Shown: positions 15,281 to 25,021, numbered from the stretch's first letter. The stretch is DNA of 64,000 nt from Streptomyces albus subsp. chlorinus (GCF_013302895.1 NZ_VJOK01000001.1:3901550-3965549), one strand, 5' to 3'. Notes: generated from the sequence alone by a model not told the origin. Numbers and translations are program-made.

Positions 15281-18072
15281 AGGGTGGCAAGCAGCAGCGG
15301 GTGGCGCCCGGCAGCTGGGGCGCGCACCGGACGATCAGCGCCGCCGTGCGCAGCGCCGGCCCCGGAGCGGTCGTCACCATCCGCCCCGGCACCTACCACG
15401 AGAGCATCGTGCTGGACAAGGACGTGACACTGGTGGCGGAGAAGGGCACGGGCACCGTCCGCGTGGTCGCCGCCCGCGGCCCCGCGCTCACCACACACGG
15501 CGGAACGTCACAGCTGCGCGGCCTCACCTTCGAGGCGTCCTCGCCCCGCGAGCCCGCGGTGCTGCTGCGGGCCGGTGAACCGGTTCTGCGGGACTGCGAG
15601 ATCAACGGCGGCCGGATCGAGGTCTCCGAGACGGCGACGCCCAGGTTCATCGGCTGCACCGTGCGCGGTGCGGCGCTGGCCGCCATCCGGCTGACCGGCA
15701 CCAGCCGCACCACGATGGAGGGCTGCGGCGTCAACGCCTGCGAGGGCGACGGAGTCTTCGCCGACGACGAGGCGCGGCTGGAGGCCACCGAGACGGTGAT
15801 CGACGAGGTGGCCGCACGCGGCCTCTACCTCGGCGGGGCGGCGCACGCGACGCTGACCCGCTGCGAGATCAAGCACAGCGCCGGCGCCGGGCTGCTCGCG
15901 GAGAGCCGCGCCGCGGCGGTGCTGCGCGAGTGCCGGCTGCACGAGACCGGAGCCCAGGGCGTCCGGCTGGCCGGCTCCGCCGGGCGCCGCGCGGACCAGC
16001 GGGGGCCCGCGAAGCAGTCCGGACGGCCCCCCGGCGAGGTGCCGGGCGCGGCCTCGGCCGAGGAGGCGTTGGACGGCGACGCGTTCGGTGTGCGGCTGCG
16101 CACCTGCGAGATCTTCCGCACCGCGGGCGCGGGGGTGCTGGCGGACGGGGACAGCGCGGCGCTGCTCGACGACTGCCACATCCACCACACCAGCGGCGCC
16201 GCGCTGATCGCCACCGGCTCCAGCAAGCTGAGCATGCAGCAGGTGCGGGCCGTGGACAGCGAGGACAGCGCGCTGGTGGTCACCGGCCAGGCCGGCACCA
16301 CCGCCGAGGCGAGCACCTTCGCCCGCACCGCCGCGAACGGCGTCTACGCCGTGGGGGACGCCGAGGTGTCCTTCACCGGCTGCACCGTCAAGGACACCGC
16401 CTACACCGCGGTGCACCTGGGCGGCGGCGCCCGCGGCCGGCTCTCCGGCTGCACCGTCAGCGGCACCCCCGAGTACGGGCTGCGCGCCACCGACCGCGCC
16501 GAACTCCTCGCCGTCGACTGCGAGACGAAGGACACCGAACTCGTCGGCGTCAGCGTGGACGGCGGAGACGCCGCGCTGCGCGACTGCCGGATCAGCGGCG
16601 CCCGGCTCGGCGTCCGGCTGCGCACCACGCACCGGCCGCTGCTGGTGGGCTGCGAGATCAGTGACACCACCGGTGTGGGCATCGAGGCCGGCCCCGGCAC
16701 GGGTGGCCTGCTGGAGAACGTGACCGTCTCCCGCAGCGGCTCCTCCGGCATGGTGCTGGACGTGGACTCCACCGTTGTGGTGGACGGCGGCACGGTACGG
16801 GAGGCGTCCGGCAGCGGGATCGTCGTCCGCGCGGGCGCCCGGCCCCGGATACGCGGCACCGCCGTGCGGAAGGCGGCGAAGAACGGGCTGTTCGTCGAGG
16901 AGCGCGGCGAGGGCCTGTACGAGGACTGCGAGATCACCGACAGCCGCTTCCCCGCCGTCTACGCCGGCGCCAAGTCCCGCTTCATACTGCGCCGCTGCGC
17001 CGTCTCGGGCAGCGAACAGGACCTGCTGCGGGACGAGGAGGCCGACGTACGGGCCGAGGGCTGCGTCGTCGAGGGGGTGGAGGAGCCGCTGCTGCCCACG
17101 CTGGAGGGCACCGACGGCGGCGGCGACCGGCTCGGGCGGCGCGTCGCCGTCGCCGGCGCCCGCTCCGGCGTCACGGCCAGGACCGGGGCGGGCGCCGACG
17201 CCGAGCAGCAGGAGGGCGACGGCCAGGCCGCCGAGGAGCGGCTCCAGCAGCTGCGCCAGGAACTCGACCGGCTCGTGGGCCTGGAGAGCGTCAAGCGCGA
17301 CGTGATGACGATGACCAAGCTGATGCAGATGGTCAAGGTCCGCCAGGACGCGGGCCTCTCCCCGCCGCCGCTCAGCCGCCACCTCGTCTTCGCGGGCAAC
17401 CCCGGCACCGGAAAAACCACCGTCGCCCGCCTCTACGGCGGCTTCCTCGCCGCCCTGGGCCTGCTGGAACGCGGGCACCTGGTGGAGACGGACCGCGGCG
17501 ACCTGGTCGGCGAGTACGTGGGCCACACGGCGCCGAAGACGACCGCCGTCTTCCGGCGCGCGCTGGGCGGCGTGCTCTTCATCGACGAGGCGTACTCGCT
17601 GACCCCCCAGGGCATCGGCAACGACTTCGGCTCCGAGGCGATCTCCACCCTCGTCAAGCTGATGGAGGACCACCGCGACGAGGTCGTCGTCATCGTCGCC
17701 GGCTACCCCGGGGACATGAACCGCTTCCTGGAGTCCAACGCCGGCCTCGCCTCCCGCTTCACCCGCACCCTCACCTTCGACGACTACTCGTCGCAGGACC
17801 TGGTGCGGATCGTCCAGCACCAGGCGGAGAGCCACCAGTACCTCTGCGCCCCCGAGACGCTGGAGGCGCTGCACGCGTTCTTCGCGGCGTTCCCTCGCGG
17901 CGAGGGCTTCGGCAACGGCCGCACCGCCCGCCAGGTGTTCCAGCTGATGACGGAACGGCACGCGCAGCGGCTGGCCGAGGGCGATCTGGCGACGCTCGAC
18001 CTGGCCGCCGCGGACTCCGCGGTCCTCACCACGCTGCTTCCGCAGGACCTGCCTCCCGAGGGGGCGCTGTGA
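15277..18072 (+). CDS. Parallel beta-helix / CbbX-EccA-type AAA+ ATPase fusion
   Basis: This is a 931-residue two-part protein. Residues about 20-610 are tandem beta-helix repeats of the pectate lyase/NosD kind, with many turns like LRDCEINGG, FIGCTVRGA and ALRDCRISGA. Residues about 650-931 are a CbbX/EccA-like AAA+ ATPase: Walker A GNPGTGKTT (Lys713), Walker B VLFIDEAYSL (Asp770), then the sensor and arginine-finger region SNAGLASRFTR. EccA proteins are cytosolic ESX accessory ATPases that normally carry an N-terminal TPR domain; here a beta-helix replaces it. It sits between eccD and eccC, so it probably handles substrates or partners for this secretion system. No signal peptide is visible. 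Confidence 0.9.
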   Translation: MKGGKQQRVAPGSWGAHRTISAAVRSAGPGAVVTIRPGTYHESIVLDKDVTLVAEKGTGTVRVVAARGPALTTHGGTSQLRGLTFEASSPREPAVLLRAGEPVLRDCEINGGRIEVSETATPRFIGCTVRGAALAAIRLTGTSRTTMEGCGVNACEGDGVFADDEARLEATETVIDEVAARGLYLGGAAHATLTRCEIKHSAGAGLLAESRAAAVLRECRLHETGAQGVRLAGSAGRRADQRGPAKQSGRPPGEVPGAASAEEALDGDAFGVRLRTCEIFRTAGAGVLADGDSAALLDDCHIHHTSGAALIATGSSKLSMQQVRAVDSEDSALVVTGQAGTTAEASTFARTAANGVYAVGDAEVSFTGCTVKDTAYTAVHLGGGARGRLSGCTVSGTPEYGLRATDRAELLAVDCETKDTELVGVSVDGGDAALRDCRISGARLGVRLRTTHRPLLVGCEISDTTGVGIEAGPGTGGLLENVTVSRSGSSGMVLDVDSTVVVDGGTVREASGSGIVVRAGARPRIRGTAVRKAAKNGLFVEERGEGLYEDCEITDSRFPAVYAGAKSRFILRRCAVSGSEQDLLRDEEADVRAEGCVVEGVEEPLLPTLEGTDGGGDRLGRRVAVAGARSGVTARTGAGADAEQQEGDGQAAEERLQQLRQELDRLVGLESVKRDVMTMTKLMQMVKVRQDAGLSPPPLSRHLVFAGNPGTGKTTVARLYGGFLAALGLLERGHLVETDRGDLVGEYVGHTAPKTTAVFRRALGGVLFIDEAYSLTPQGIGNDFGSEAISTLVKLMEDHRDEVVVIVAGYPGDMNRFLESNAGLASRFTRTLTFDDYSSQDLVRIVQHQAESHQYLCAPETLEALHAFFAAFPRGEGFGNGRTARQVFQLMTERHAQRLAEGDLATLDLAAADSAVLTTLLPQDLPPEGAL

Positions 18073-18143
18073 GCCGCGCCCGTCCCCCCGCCCCAGACAG
18101 CCCCTCCCCCACAGGCCCGCTCGCCGCAGACGACCCCCATTGA
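18069..18143 (+). CDS. Possible short coupled frame before eccC
   Basis: A 24-codon frame begins GTG at the stop of the ATPase gene (GTGA) and ends 13 bp before the eccC ATG. It is Pro/Ser-rich with nothing recognisable. It may only keep ribosomes on the message up to eccC. Chance occurrence is quite possible. Confidence 0.2.
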   Translation: MSRARPPAPDSPSPTGPLAADDPH

Positions 18144-18156
18144 GGCAGCAGCATCC

Positions 18157-21100
18157 ATGAGTCGAATCCCCTTCCACCGCCCGGTGCGGATCGCCCCTCC
18201 CCCCATGCCGGAGGGGAAGACGACGCTGGCCACGCTTCCGCAGAAGCCGGAGCCTCCGGGCGCGGCGCAGTGGGTGATGCTGCTGCTGCCCCTGCTGAGC
18301 AGCTTCTCCATGGCCGCGTACATGATCGCCAACGGCCGCCCCTGGATGATCCTCCTCGGGATCGCCTTCGTCGTGCTGTCCGTCGGTGTCACCATCGCCG
18401 TCCGGATGCAGCTGCGGGCCGGCCGGCGGCGCAACCAGGAGCGGCAGCGCGAGAAGTACCTGGAGTACCTCGGCGACGTGCGGAAGCAGGCGCTGCGGGT
18501 CGCCGCCGAGCAGCGGCTGGCCGGCGTGTGGCGGTACCCGCACCCGGACCGGCTGTGGGCGATAGCCACCCGGCGGCGGCGCGTGTGGGAGCGCCGCCCC
18601 GGTGACTCGGACTTCCTCCACCTCCGCGTCGGCACCGGCACCGCGCCGCTGGCCACGCCGCTGGCCATGCCGACGCAGAACGACCCGACCGTCGAGCTGG
18701 ACCCGCACGCCCGGCACGCCGCCGCCGAACTGGTGGAGACGCAGAACACCGTCGCCGGCCAGCCCGCCTGGCTCGACCTGGGCTCGGCCGGCGTCGTCAC
18801 CCTGCTCGGCCCCCGCGAGCGCACCCGGGCGCTCGCGCAGACCATGCTGGCGCAGCTGGCGGTGCTGCACGCCCCGGACGACGTGCGGCTGGTCGTCGTC
18901 ACCGGCGGAAGCCCGGTGTGGGACTGGACGAAGTGGCTTCCGCACACCCAGGACCCGGGGTCCGCGGCCCGCTTCCGCGACCAGGAGGTGGTGCCCTTGG
19001 TGGCCGCGGACATCTCCAGCCTTCAGGAGCACCTCCAGGAGGTGCTGGAGCGGATCGCGACCCTCCGCACCGAGCGCGCCAACCGGCTCCTCCCCACCGG
19101 CTCCGACGCGCCGCGGCAGCGCGTCGTGGTGGTCCTGGACGACTTCGACCCGGCCGCCTCCTGGGTGCGTTCCTCGCTGGTCTCCCAGCTGCTCACCGAG
19201 GCCGGCCCCGACCTGGCGCTGCACGTCGTCTGCCTGGTGGCCGAGGAGCGGGACGAGCCGGGACGCGTCGATGTGCGGGCCCGGGTCGACGAGACGGGCG
19301 CGGTGTCCCTGGAAGGCCGCAACACCAGGCTCTACAGCGCCGTACAGGACGCCGTCGTCGACGAGATGCAGCCGGCCGTACGGGAGAACACCGCCCGCGC
19401 GCTGACACCGCTGCGGCTCACCGGCGAACGCGACCAGGTGCTGTCCCAGAGCGTGTCGCTGGCCTCCATGCTCGGCGTCCCGGACCTCGACCGCCTCGTC
19501 CCGGGACAGAACCGGCGCACCCCCGACGACCCGGACCTGCTCCGGGTGCCCATCGGCATCGACGGCACCGGCGCACCGCTGGAGCTGGACCTGAAGGAGG
19601 CGGCGCAGGGCGGTATCGGCCCGCACGGCCTGGTGGTCGGCGCCACGGGCTCCGGCAAGAGCGAGCTGCTGCGGACGCTGGTCACCGGGCTGTCCATGGT
19701 GCACTCGCCGGACCACCTCTCCTACGTGCTCGTCGACTTCAAGGGCGGCGCCACGTTCGCGGGTGTCACCGAGCTGCCGCACGTCTCCGGCCTCATCACC
19801 AACCTCGCCGACGACCTGGCCCTGGTGGACCGGATGCGCGCCGCGCTGGAGGGCGAGCAGCAGCGTCGTCAGCGGATGCTGCGGGACGCCGGGAACGTCG
19901 ACTCGGTGCGCGAGTACCAGCTCAAGCAGGCCGCGGGCGGCACCGACGTGCACGGCAACCCGCTGGAGCCGCTGCCCTACCTGCTGATCGTCGTCGACGA
20001 GTTCGGGGAGCTGCTCTCCCAGCGGCAGGACTTCATCGACCTGTTCGTGCAGATCGGCCGCGTCGGCCGGTCGCTGGGCATGCACCTGCTGCTGGCCACC
20101 CAGCGGCTGGAGGAGGGACGGCTGCGCGGTCTGGAGTCGCACCTGTCGTACCGGATCTGCCTGCGCACCTTCAGCTCCGCCGAGTCCCGCGCCGTCATCG
20201 GCACCGCCGACGCGTACATGCTGCCCGCCATCCCCGGCTCCGCCTATCTGAAGGTCGACGAGTCGGTGTACGAGCGCTTCCGCGTCGCCCACGTCTCCGC
20301 CCCCTACGAGCCGCCGCGCCAGGGCGAGGACGAGGAGGAGCACCTCGAACCCGTCCCGTTCGCCGTGCAGGGCGATCTGCCGCCGCTGCCGGCCGACGTC
20401 GTCAACGAGAACCGCACCTGGGAGTGGTCGGAGAACGACGAGACCGAGCTCCAGGTCGCGGTGCGGCACCTGATCACCGAGGACGCCCCGGGCCACCAGG
20501 TGTGGCTGCCGCCGCTGCCGCCCGTCTTCACGCTCACCCCGCTGCTGGGCGAGCCGCAGCCGGACGCGGACCGCGGGCTGTGCTCGCCGCACTGGCCGCT
20601 CCCCGGCTCGCTGAAGTTCCCCGTGGGCGTGGTCGACCTGCCGGAGCGCCAGGAGCAGCAGCCGCTCGTGCTCGACGTGGCCGAGAGCGAGGGCCACCTC
20701 GTGCTCGTCGGCGCCCCGCAGACCGGCAAGAGCACCTTCCTGCGCACGGCGATGTTCAGCGCGATGCTCACCCACACCCCGGACGAGTTGCAGTTCTACG
20801 CCATCGACATGAGCGGTGGCGCGTTGCACGACCTGGAGGACGCCCCGCACGTGGTGGGCGTCGCCGGGCGCCGGGACGGCGCGCGTGTGCGGCGGGTGCT
20901 GGCCGAGGTGGAGAACGTCATCACCTCGCGCGAGCGGATGTTCCGGGACCTGCGCCTGCAGTCCGCCGACGACCTGCGCGCCCGCCGCGAGTCCGGTGAT
21001 CTCCCGGAGGGCACCGGGGCCGCCGACGTCGTCCTGGTCATCGACAACTGGCCGGCGCTGAACGCCGCCGACGACTCGTTCGCCCCGGCCATCGTGGAGA

Positions 21101-22260
21101 TCGCCAACCGCGGTCTGGGCGTCGGCGTCCACCTGTGGCTGACGGCCAACCGCTGGGCGGAGATCCGCCCCAACCTGCGCGACGCCATCCCGGGCCGGCT
21201 GGAGCTGCGGCTCAACGACCCGTCCGAGTCGGAGGTCAACCGGTCCGTGGCACGCCAGTTGGGCCACACCGTGCCGGGCCGGGGACTGGTCGGCAAGGGC
21301 CTCATCCACCACATCGCGCTGCCCCGCGTCGACGGCGAGGACAGCCTGGAGCGGCTCACCGACGCCCAGTCGCGTCTGGTGTCCCGGATCGCCGAGTCGT
21401 GGAAGCGCCCGGCGCCGCCGGCGCTGCGGGTGCTGCCCGAACTGGTCACCGCGGCCGAGCTGGCCGCCGCCGTCACCGCCGGCCCCGCGGAAGGGCAGCG
21501 GTGGGCGGGGCACGGTCCGGCACTGGAGGAGGGCGAGGTCCCCATCGGGCTGCGCGAGGCCGACCTGCGGCCCGTCGGTCTCGACATGACGCGCGGCCAG
21601 TCCCACTTCGTGGTGTTCGGCGACTCCGGCTCCGGCAAGACCGCGTTCCTGCGCAGCTGGATGCGCGGCCTCGCCGCCCGGCACACGGCCCGCGAGCTGC
21701 GGTTCATGGTCGTCGACTACCGGCGCGGCCTGCTCGACGCGGTACCGGAGGAGTACATCGGCGCCCAGGGCGGCGACGCGGACCTCGTCGGCCGTCAGGC
21801 GGCGGTGCTGCTGGACACGCTGCGCAAGCGGATGCCGCCGCCGGACATCACCGCCCGCCAGCTCAAGAACCGCGACTGGTGGGAGGGCCCCGAGCTGTAT
21901 GTCGTCGCCGACGACTACGACCTCGTCAGCGGCGGCCCGATGAACCGGGGCCCGCTGGCCGGGCTGGCCGAGTTCATCACGCAGGCCCGCGAGATCGGCC
22001 TCCACCTGGTGCTGGCCCGCCGGGTCGGCGGCGCCAGCCGCGCCCTGATGTCCGATCCGCTGCTGACCCGGCTCAAGGAGCTGGACACGGACGGACTGCT
22101 GCTGTCCGGCGACCATCGCGAGGGTGCGCTGATCGGCAGCCACCGGGCGTATCAGCGTCCGGCCGGACGCGGACTCCTCGTCCGCAGGCGGCGCCAGCCC
22201 ACGGTGGTGCAACTGGCGCTGGACGAGGAGCGGAGCGACGCCTCGGCCCAGGCGCTGTAG
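18157..22260 (+). CDS. eccC: Type VII secretion FtsK/SpoIIIE-type ATPase EccC
   Basis: This 1367-residue motor recognises and exports WXG100 substrates at the membrane. Two transmembrane helices lie near residues 38-57 and 63-83. Three FtsK-like ATPase domains follow, each with an intact Walker A: GATGSGKSE (Lys501), GAPQTGKST (Lys858) and GDSGSGKTA (Lys1161). A canonical Walker B, LLIVVDEFGELL, is in the first domain; the second reads VLVIDNW and the third VVADDYD. The full single-chain EccC length fits actinobacterial systems where EccCa and EccCb are fused. It is the last gene of the operon, followed by a strong terminator. Confidence 0.95.
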   Translation: MSRIPFHRPVRIAPPPMPEGKTTLATLPQKPEPPGAAQWVMLLLPLLSSFSMAAYMIANGRPWMILLGIAFVVLSVGVTIAVRMQLRAGRRRNQERQREKYLEYLGDVRKQALRVAAEQRLAGVWRYPHPDRLWAIATRRRRVWERRPGDSDFLHLRVGTGTAPLATPLAMPTQNDPTVELDPHARHAAAELVETQNTVAGQPAWLDLGSAGVVTLLGPRERTRALAQTMLAQLAVLHAPDDVRLVVVTGGSPVWDWTKWLPHTQDPGSAARFRDQEVVPLVAADISSLQEHLQEVLERIATLRTERANRLLPTGSDAPRQRVVVVLDDFDPAASWVRSSLVSQLLTEAGPDLALHVVCLVAEERDEPGRVDVRARVDETGAVSLEGRNTRLYSAVQDAVVDEMQPAVRENTARALTPLRLTGERDQVLSQSVSLASMLGVPDLDRLVPGQNRRTPDDPDLLRVPIGIDGTGAPLELDLKEAAQGGIGPHGLVVGATGSGKSELLRTLVTGLSMVHSPDHLSYVLVDFKGGATFAGVTELPHVSGLITNLADDLALVDRMRAALEGEQQRRQRMLRDAGNVDSVREYQLKQAAGGTDVHGNPLEPLPYLLIVVDEFGELLSQRQDFIDLFVQIGRVGRSLGMHLLLATQRLEEGRLRGLESHLSYRICLRTFSSAESRAVIGTADAYMLPAIPGSAYLKVDESVYERFRVAHVSAPYEPPRQGEDEEEHLEPVPFAVQGDLPPLPADVVNENRTWEWSENDETELQVAVRHLITEDAPGHQVWLPPLPPVFTLTPLLGEPQPDADRGLCSPHWPLPGSLKFPVGVVDLPERQEQQPLVLDVAESEGHLVLVGAPQTGKSTFLRTAMFSAMLTHTPDELQFYAIDMSGGALHDLEDAPHVVGVAGRRDGARVRRVLAEVENVITSRERMFRDLRLQSADDLRARRESGDLPEGTGAADVVLVIDNWPALNAADDSFAPAIVEIANRGLGVGVHLWLTANRWAEIRPNLRDAIPGRLELRLNDPSESEVNRSVARQLGHTVPGRGLVGKGLIHHIALPRVDGEDSLERLTDAQSRLVSRIAESWKRPAPPALRVLPELVTAAELAAAVTAGPAEGQRWAGHGPALEEGEVPIGLREADLRPVGLDMTRGQSHFVVFGDSGSGKTAFLRSWMRGLAARHTARELRFMVVDYRRGLLDAVPEEYIGAQGGDADLVGRQAAVLLDTLRKRMPPPDITARQLKNRDWWEGPELYVVADDYDLVSGGPMNRGPLAGLAEFITQAREIGLHLVLARRVGGASRALMSDPLLTRLKELDTDGLLLSGDHREGALIGSHRAYQRPAGRGLLVRRRRQPTVVQLALDEERSDASAQAL

Positions 22261-22328
22261 CCGATGCAGGCGCTGTAGGCGCTGGAGGCGTGGAGGGGGC
22301 CGGAGCCGGGGGAGAAGCCGAAAGAGGT

Positions 22329-22388
22329 GGAGCTGAACCGGGGGCGGGGCCGGCCGGCACCCGTCGGCCCCGCCCCCGGTTCAGCTCC
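22329..22388 (+). terminator. Strong terminator after eccC
   Basis: A 24-bp perfect stem is formed by 22329-22352 and 22365-22388 around a 12-base loop. It is symmetrical and could also stop transcripts of the Smr gene arriving from the other side. Confidence 0.9.
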
Positions 22389-22504
22389 GGTCCCCCCGGC
22401 TGCACGGCGTGGGGCCGCAGCGGATGCGTGCCGTTGCCGGCCCCCGCGCCCGCGAACGCCCGTTGTCGGGCGCCCTTCGGACAGCGCGGGGCCGGCGGTG
22501 CCGG

Positions 22505-22750
22505 TCAGGTGAAATGGACGATGATCCTGCCGCTGTTGGAACTGTCGGTTTCCACCCGCTTGTAGAAACGCTTCATGTGCCGCTGGTTCAGGTAGGCGAG
22601 AACATGCTGCCTGAGTTGGCCACGCCCCTTTCCTGGAATGATCGCGACCTTCGACTCGCCGGAGCTGTACGCCTTGAAGAGAAAAGCGCGCACGCTCCGG
22701 TCGATGTCGCGGTTGTTGCGGAAGATGGGATGCAGGTCGAGCGTCAGCAC
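22505..22750 (-). CDS. Stand-alone Smr-domain protein
   Basis: This 81-residue protein is essentially one Smr (small MutS-related) domain: the LTLDLHPIF start (LDLH motif), a helix, then VAIIPGKGRGQLRQHVLAYL, corresponding to the HGKG...LR motif, and a final beta strand RIIVHF. Smr domains are nucleases or nucleic-acid binders, in isolation or at the C-terminus of MutS2. In this copy the usual His of HGKG is Pro (PGKG). I chose GTG 22750 because GAGGAG stands about 6 nt upstream and the domain starts there. It converges on eccC and shares its terminator. Confidence 0.75.
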   Translation of the reverse strand: MLTLDLHPIFRNNRDIDRSVRAFLFKAYSSGESKVAIIPGKGRGQLRQHVLAYLNQRHMKRFYKRVETDSSNSGRIIVHFT

Positions 22751-23328
22751 GGCAACTCCTCGGTCAGCACGGCCGATGACGCGGCTCAGGCGTGGCACAC
22801 CATGCTGGCACAGCCGCCGAACGGCATCAATCGGCCGGGAAACGACGCCGCGGCCGCAGGCGGGGACCACACCAGGGGCGCGGCGGAGTTCCTTTCCGTT
22901 TCCGTGAAAGTGGTGACCGTTCAACGACCGTTTCTTCCCCGGTGCCGTCGGGCCCTCGCCGGGCACCGGGTTTCCGTAATCTGGCGACGGGTCGTGCTGC
23001 TCGGACGCCGCTGTTGTTTCCCGGCCGCGCCGGGTAGAGTGCGAGAGAGTTTCCGAACTGCGGTCGGTGGCCCGGAATTCCGCGCCCGGCTTTCGCGTGC
23101 CCGCCCGAACCGGTCACCCCGGGCCCGGGCAGCGGTCGCCCCCGTCAGCCCTTCCGGTGCAGCCCGCCCTCGCCGCACGGCCCGGCACCCCACGCCCTGC
23201 CGGTGCGGTGACCGGGGGAGGCGCCGGCCCACGGCGTCGCGGCCGTGAACTCTTCGGGTCCCGGCAGCATCTCATCACACGGGCCGGTGACGCGGGACCA
23301 CCGCCGCCGTGGGGGTCAGGAGGAGCAG
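22751..23328. other. Intergenic region upstream of the lectin gene
   Basis: No gene is supported in this stretch. It includes A/T-richer patches near 22880-22930 and a candidate promoter at 23012-23040 pointing at the lectin gene. The remainder is a long untranslated leader ending in the micro-frame at 23329. Confidence 0.5.
23012..23040 (+). promoter_or_regulatory. Candidate promoter of the lectin gene
   Basis: TGTTGT (23012-23017) and TAGAGT (23035-23040) are separated by 17 bases. The implied leader is about 300 nt. Confidence 0.38.
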
Positions 23329-23352
23329 ATGAGGGGTTGGGAAGACCAGTGA
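23329..23352 (+). CDS. Seven-codon leader peptide coupled to the lectin gene
   Basis: ATG 23329 is preceded by a strong AGGAGG box and opens a frame MRGWEDQ whose TGA (23350-23352) overlaps the GTG start of the lectin gene (GTGA). The good ribosome-binding site belongs to the mini-frame while the lectin GTG has only a weak one, so translational coupling is likely. Confidence 0.5.
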   Translation: MRGWEDQ

Positions 23353-24257
23353 GCGAGTCGCAGAACGAAGACGCCAAGCGGCGGGAGCGGGCCCGCCGGG
23401 TCGACGCGTTGACGGAAGCGGCCCGGCAGCCCGGTGAGGGCCCCCGGCTCGGTACCCGGATAGCGGGTGCGGTGGCCGTGGTGGCGCTGGTCGCGGGCGC
23501 CACCCTGGGCATCGGTGCCTGGAACTCGTACAAGACGGAACAGGCCGCCAAGGAGAAGAAGGCCGCCGCGGCGTGGAAGAAGCAGCAGGCCGCCTCCCGG
23601 AAGTCCGCGCTGAAGACGCCGTCGCCGAGCGCGTCGAAGAAGACGAGGAACAGCGAGCTGCCCACGCTCACCAAGCAGCGCTCAAGTGGCGGCGGCACCA
23701 CGGCCAAGGCGACGAAGACCGAAAAGCCGGACCAGACGGTGAAGAAGCCGAAGTCGAAGGTGCGGCTGAACAACAAACTGAAGATGGCCGGCGCAGGCTA
23801 CTCCCGCGTCGTGCTGGTCAACCAGGACAGCAAGCAGTGCGCCGACATCCCGAACTTCGGCCCGCAGCCCGACGGCGTCCCCGTCAACCAGTACCCCTGC
23901 AACACCAGCACCGCCGACAACCAGCAGTGGAACATCACCGTCTCCCACCCGGGCGCCGGTGCCGAGGGCGGCGACCTGGTGATGCTGGCCAACGTCAAGG
24001 ACGGGCACTGCTTCGACCTCCCCGAGGGCGGGGGCAAGCCCCCCGGCACGCCCCTCCACACGGCCAACTGCAACGGCAATATGGACGACAACCAGCAGTG
24101 GCGGATCGAGGACCTGCCGGACGGCCGGAAAAAGATCCACAACTTCGCCAGCAACGGTCTGTGCCTCCAGGTGAACAACAATTCCCACACCAACGACGCC
24201 CCGCTGATCATCGGCGACTGCCAGGCCCCCTCGTCCAACTGGCTGCTGCGGAAGTGA
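23349..24257 (+). CDS. Membrane-anchored ricin-type beta-trefoil lectin
   Basis: This 302-residue protein has a charged cytoplasmic N-terminus, one transmembrane helix at about residues 38-57 (AVAVVALVAGATLGIGAW), a Lys/Ala/Ser-rich linker, and a C-terminal ricin B-like domain from about residue 150. The trefoil is marked by the QxW-type motifs NQQWNI, NQQWRI and SSNWLL and by conserved Cys pairs (KQCADI...YPCNT, GHCFDL...ANCNG, GLCLQV...GDCQA). The topology puts the carbohydrate-binding domain outside the membrane. GTG 23349 is chosen because the hydrophobic segment and domain follow directly and it is coupled to the leader peptide. Its role with the type VII locus is unknown; cell-wall sugar binding is plausible. 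Confidence 0.87.
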   Translation: MSESQNEDAKRRERARRVDALTEAARQPGEGPRLGTRIAGAVAVVALVAGATLGIGAWNSYKTEQAAKEKKAAAAWKKQQAASRKSALKTPSPSASKKTRNSELPTLTKQRSSGGGTTAKATKTEKPDQTVKKPKSKVRLNNKLKMAGAGYSRVVLVNQDSKQCADIPNFGPQPDGVPVNQYPCNTSTADNQQWNITVSHPGAGAEGGDLVMLANVKDGHCFDLPEGGGKPPGTPLHTANCNGNMDDNQQWRIEDLPDGRKKIHNFASNGLCLQVNNNSHTNDAPLIIGDCQAPSSNWLLRK

Positions 24258-24287
24258 GGAACGTCCGAGACTGACGGACGGATGACT

Positions 24288-24318
24288 GGCCGGCGGGCGG
24301 CTGACGCTCCCGCCGGCC
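24288..24318 (+). terminator. Terminator after the lectin gene
   Basis: GGCCGGCGGG (24288-24297) pairs with CCCGCCGGCC (24309-24318) across an 11-base loop and is followed by TTCTCC. Confidence 0.75.
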
Positions 24319-24717
24319 TTCTCCGGTCCGGCACGCCGCGGCTGTCGCTTCACACACGCCCTCCGGCCCGCTCCGCCGTGCCCATACGGCACTCGCCGCA
24401 CGGCAGACGACCGCATCGAGCCCGCCAACCCACGGCAAACGGACGGGGAAAGCGGGAAACCGGGCACCGGGATGACCGGTGCGGGGCGGCACCGGCTGTC
24501 TTCGGACGGCCGTCGGCAAGCCGTCGGCGCTGCCCGGTGCCGACTTTCACAACGGGCGGCAGACGAACTCCAGGAATGGCGAAACGGAACCGTGTGAAGC
24601 CTGAAAGGGCAAAAGCGGCAGCGGTGGGAACCTTCCGTGTCCGGATGGCGGCGCGCCGCACGGGAGGTGAACGATTTATGACCGGAAGCACGGCGTCTGC
24701 GGCGCCAACTGCGCCAA

Positions 24718-24745
24718 TTGACGTGAAAACTTGACGCGCTATAGA
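24718..24745 (+). promoter_or_regulatory. Vegetative-type promoter
   Basis: TTGACG (24718-24723) and TATAGA (24740-24745) are separated by 16 bases, the best consensus match seen in the window. A second TTGACG lies at 24731-24736, and an inverted repeat GGCGC-5-GCGCC (24701-24715) is just upstream. Confidence 0.55.
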
Positions 24746-25021
24746 GTCATTTCGACCTGGGGGTGGCGCCGGACACGGAATTCGCGGGTCCTTCTCCCGC
24801 GACCGCGGCGCCGGTCGGAGGCGTGCCGTGTGACTGGGACCAGGAGAACGCGATGGAGCAGGCCGAGCGTCGAAGCGCGGAATGGGGACCATTCCGAGGT
24901 GCCGCTGCCGCCTGTCGCCACGGGAACCGGCCGCGCGACAGGCGGGTGCGCGGCGCACCGGGTTCGCCCCGGGCTGGAACGTGCGGCATGCGCTTCGCGG
25001 AATGACGACAGCCGAAAGTAA

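Noticed and set aside
15508..22212. A 2,234-codon minus-strand frame opposite the ATPase and eccC genes
   Set aside because: Same codon-bias shadow effect. The plus strand carries unambiguous Walker motifs and family sequence.
22898..22911. Sequence resembling a second parS site (GTTTCCGTGAAAG)
   Set aside because: It lacks the central A and breaks the palindrome, so it does not match the ParB consensus.
24853..25005. 50-codon frame with AGGAG upstream in the long intergenic region
   Set aside because: Third-position G/C is only about 70%, no domain is visible, and it ends in the operator region; probably untranslated leader.
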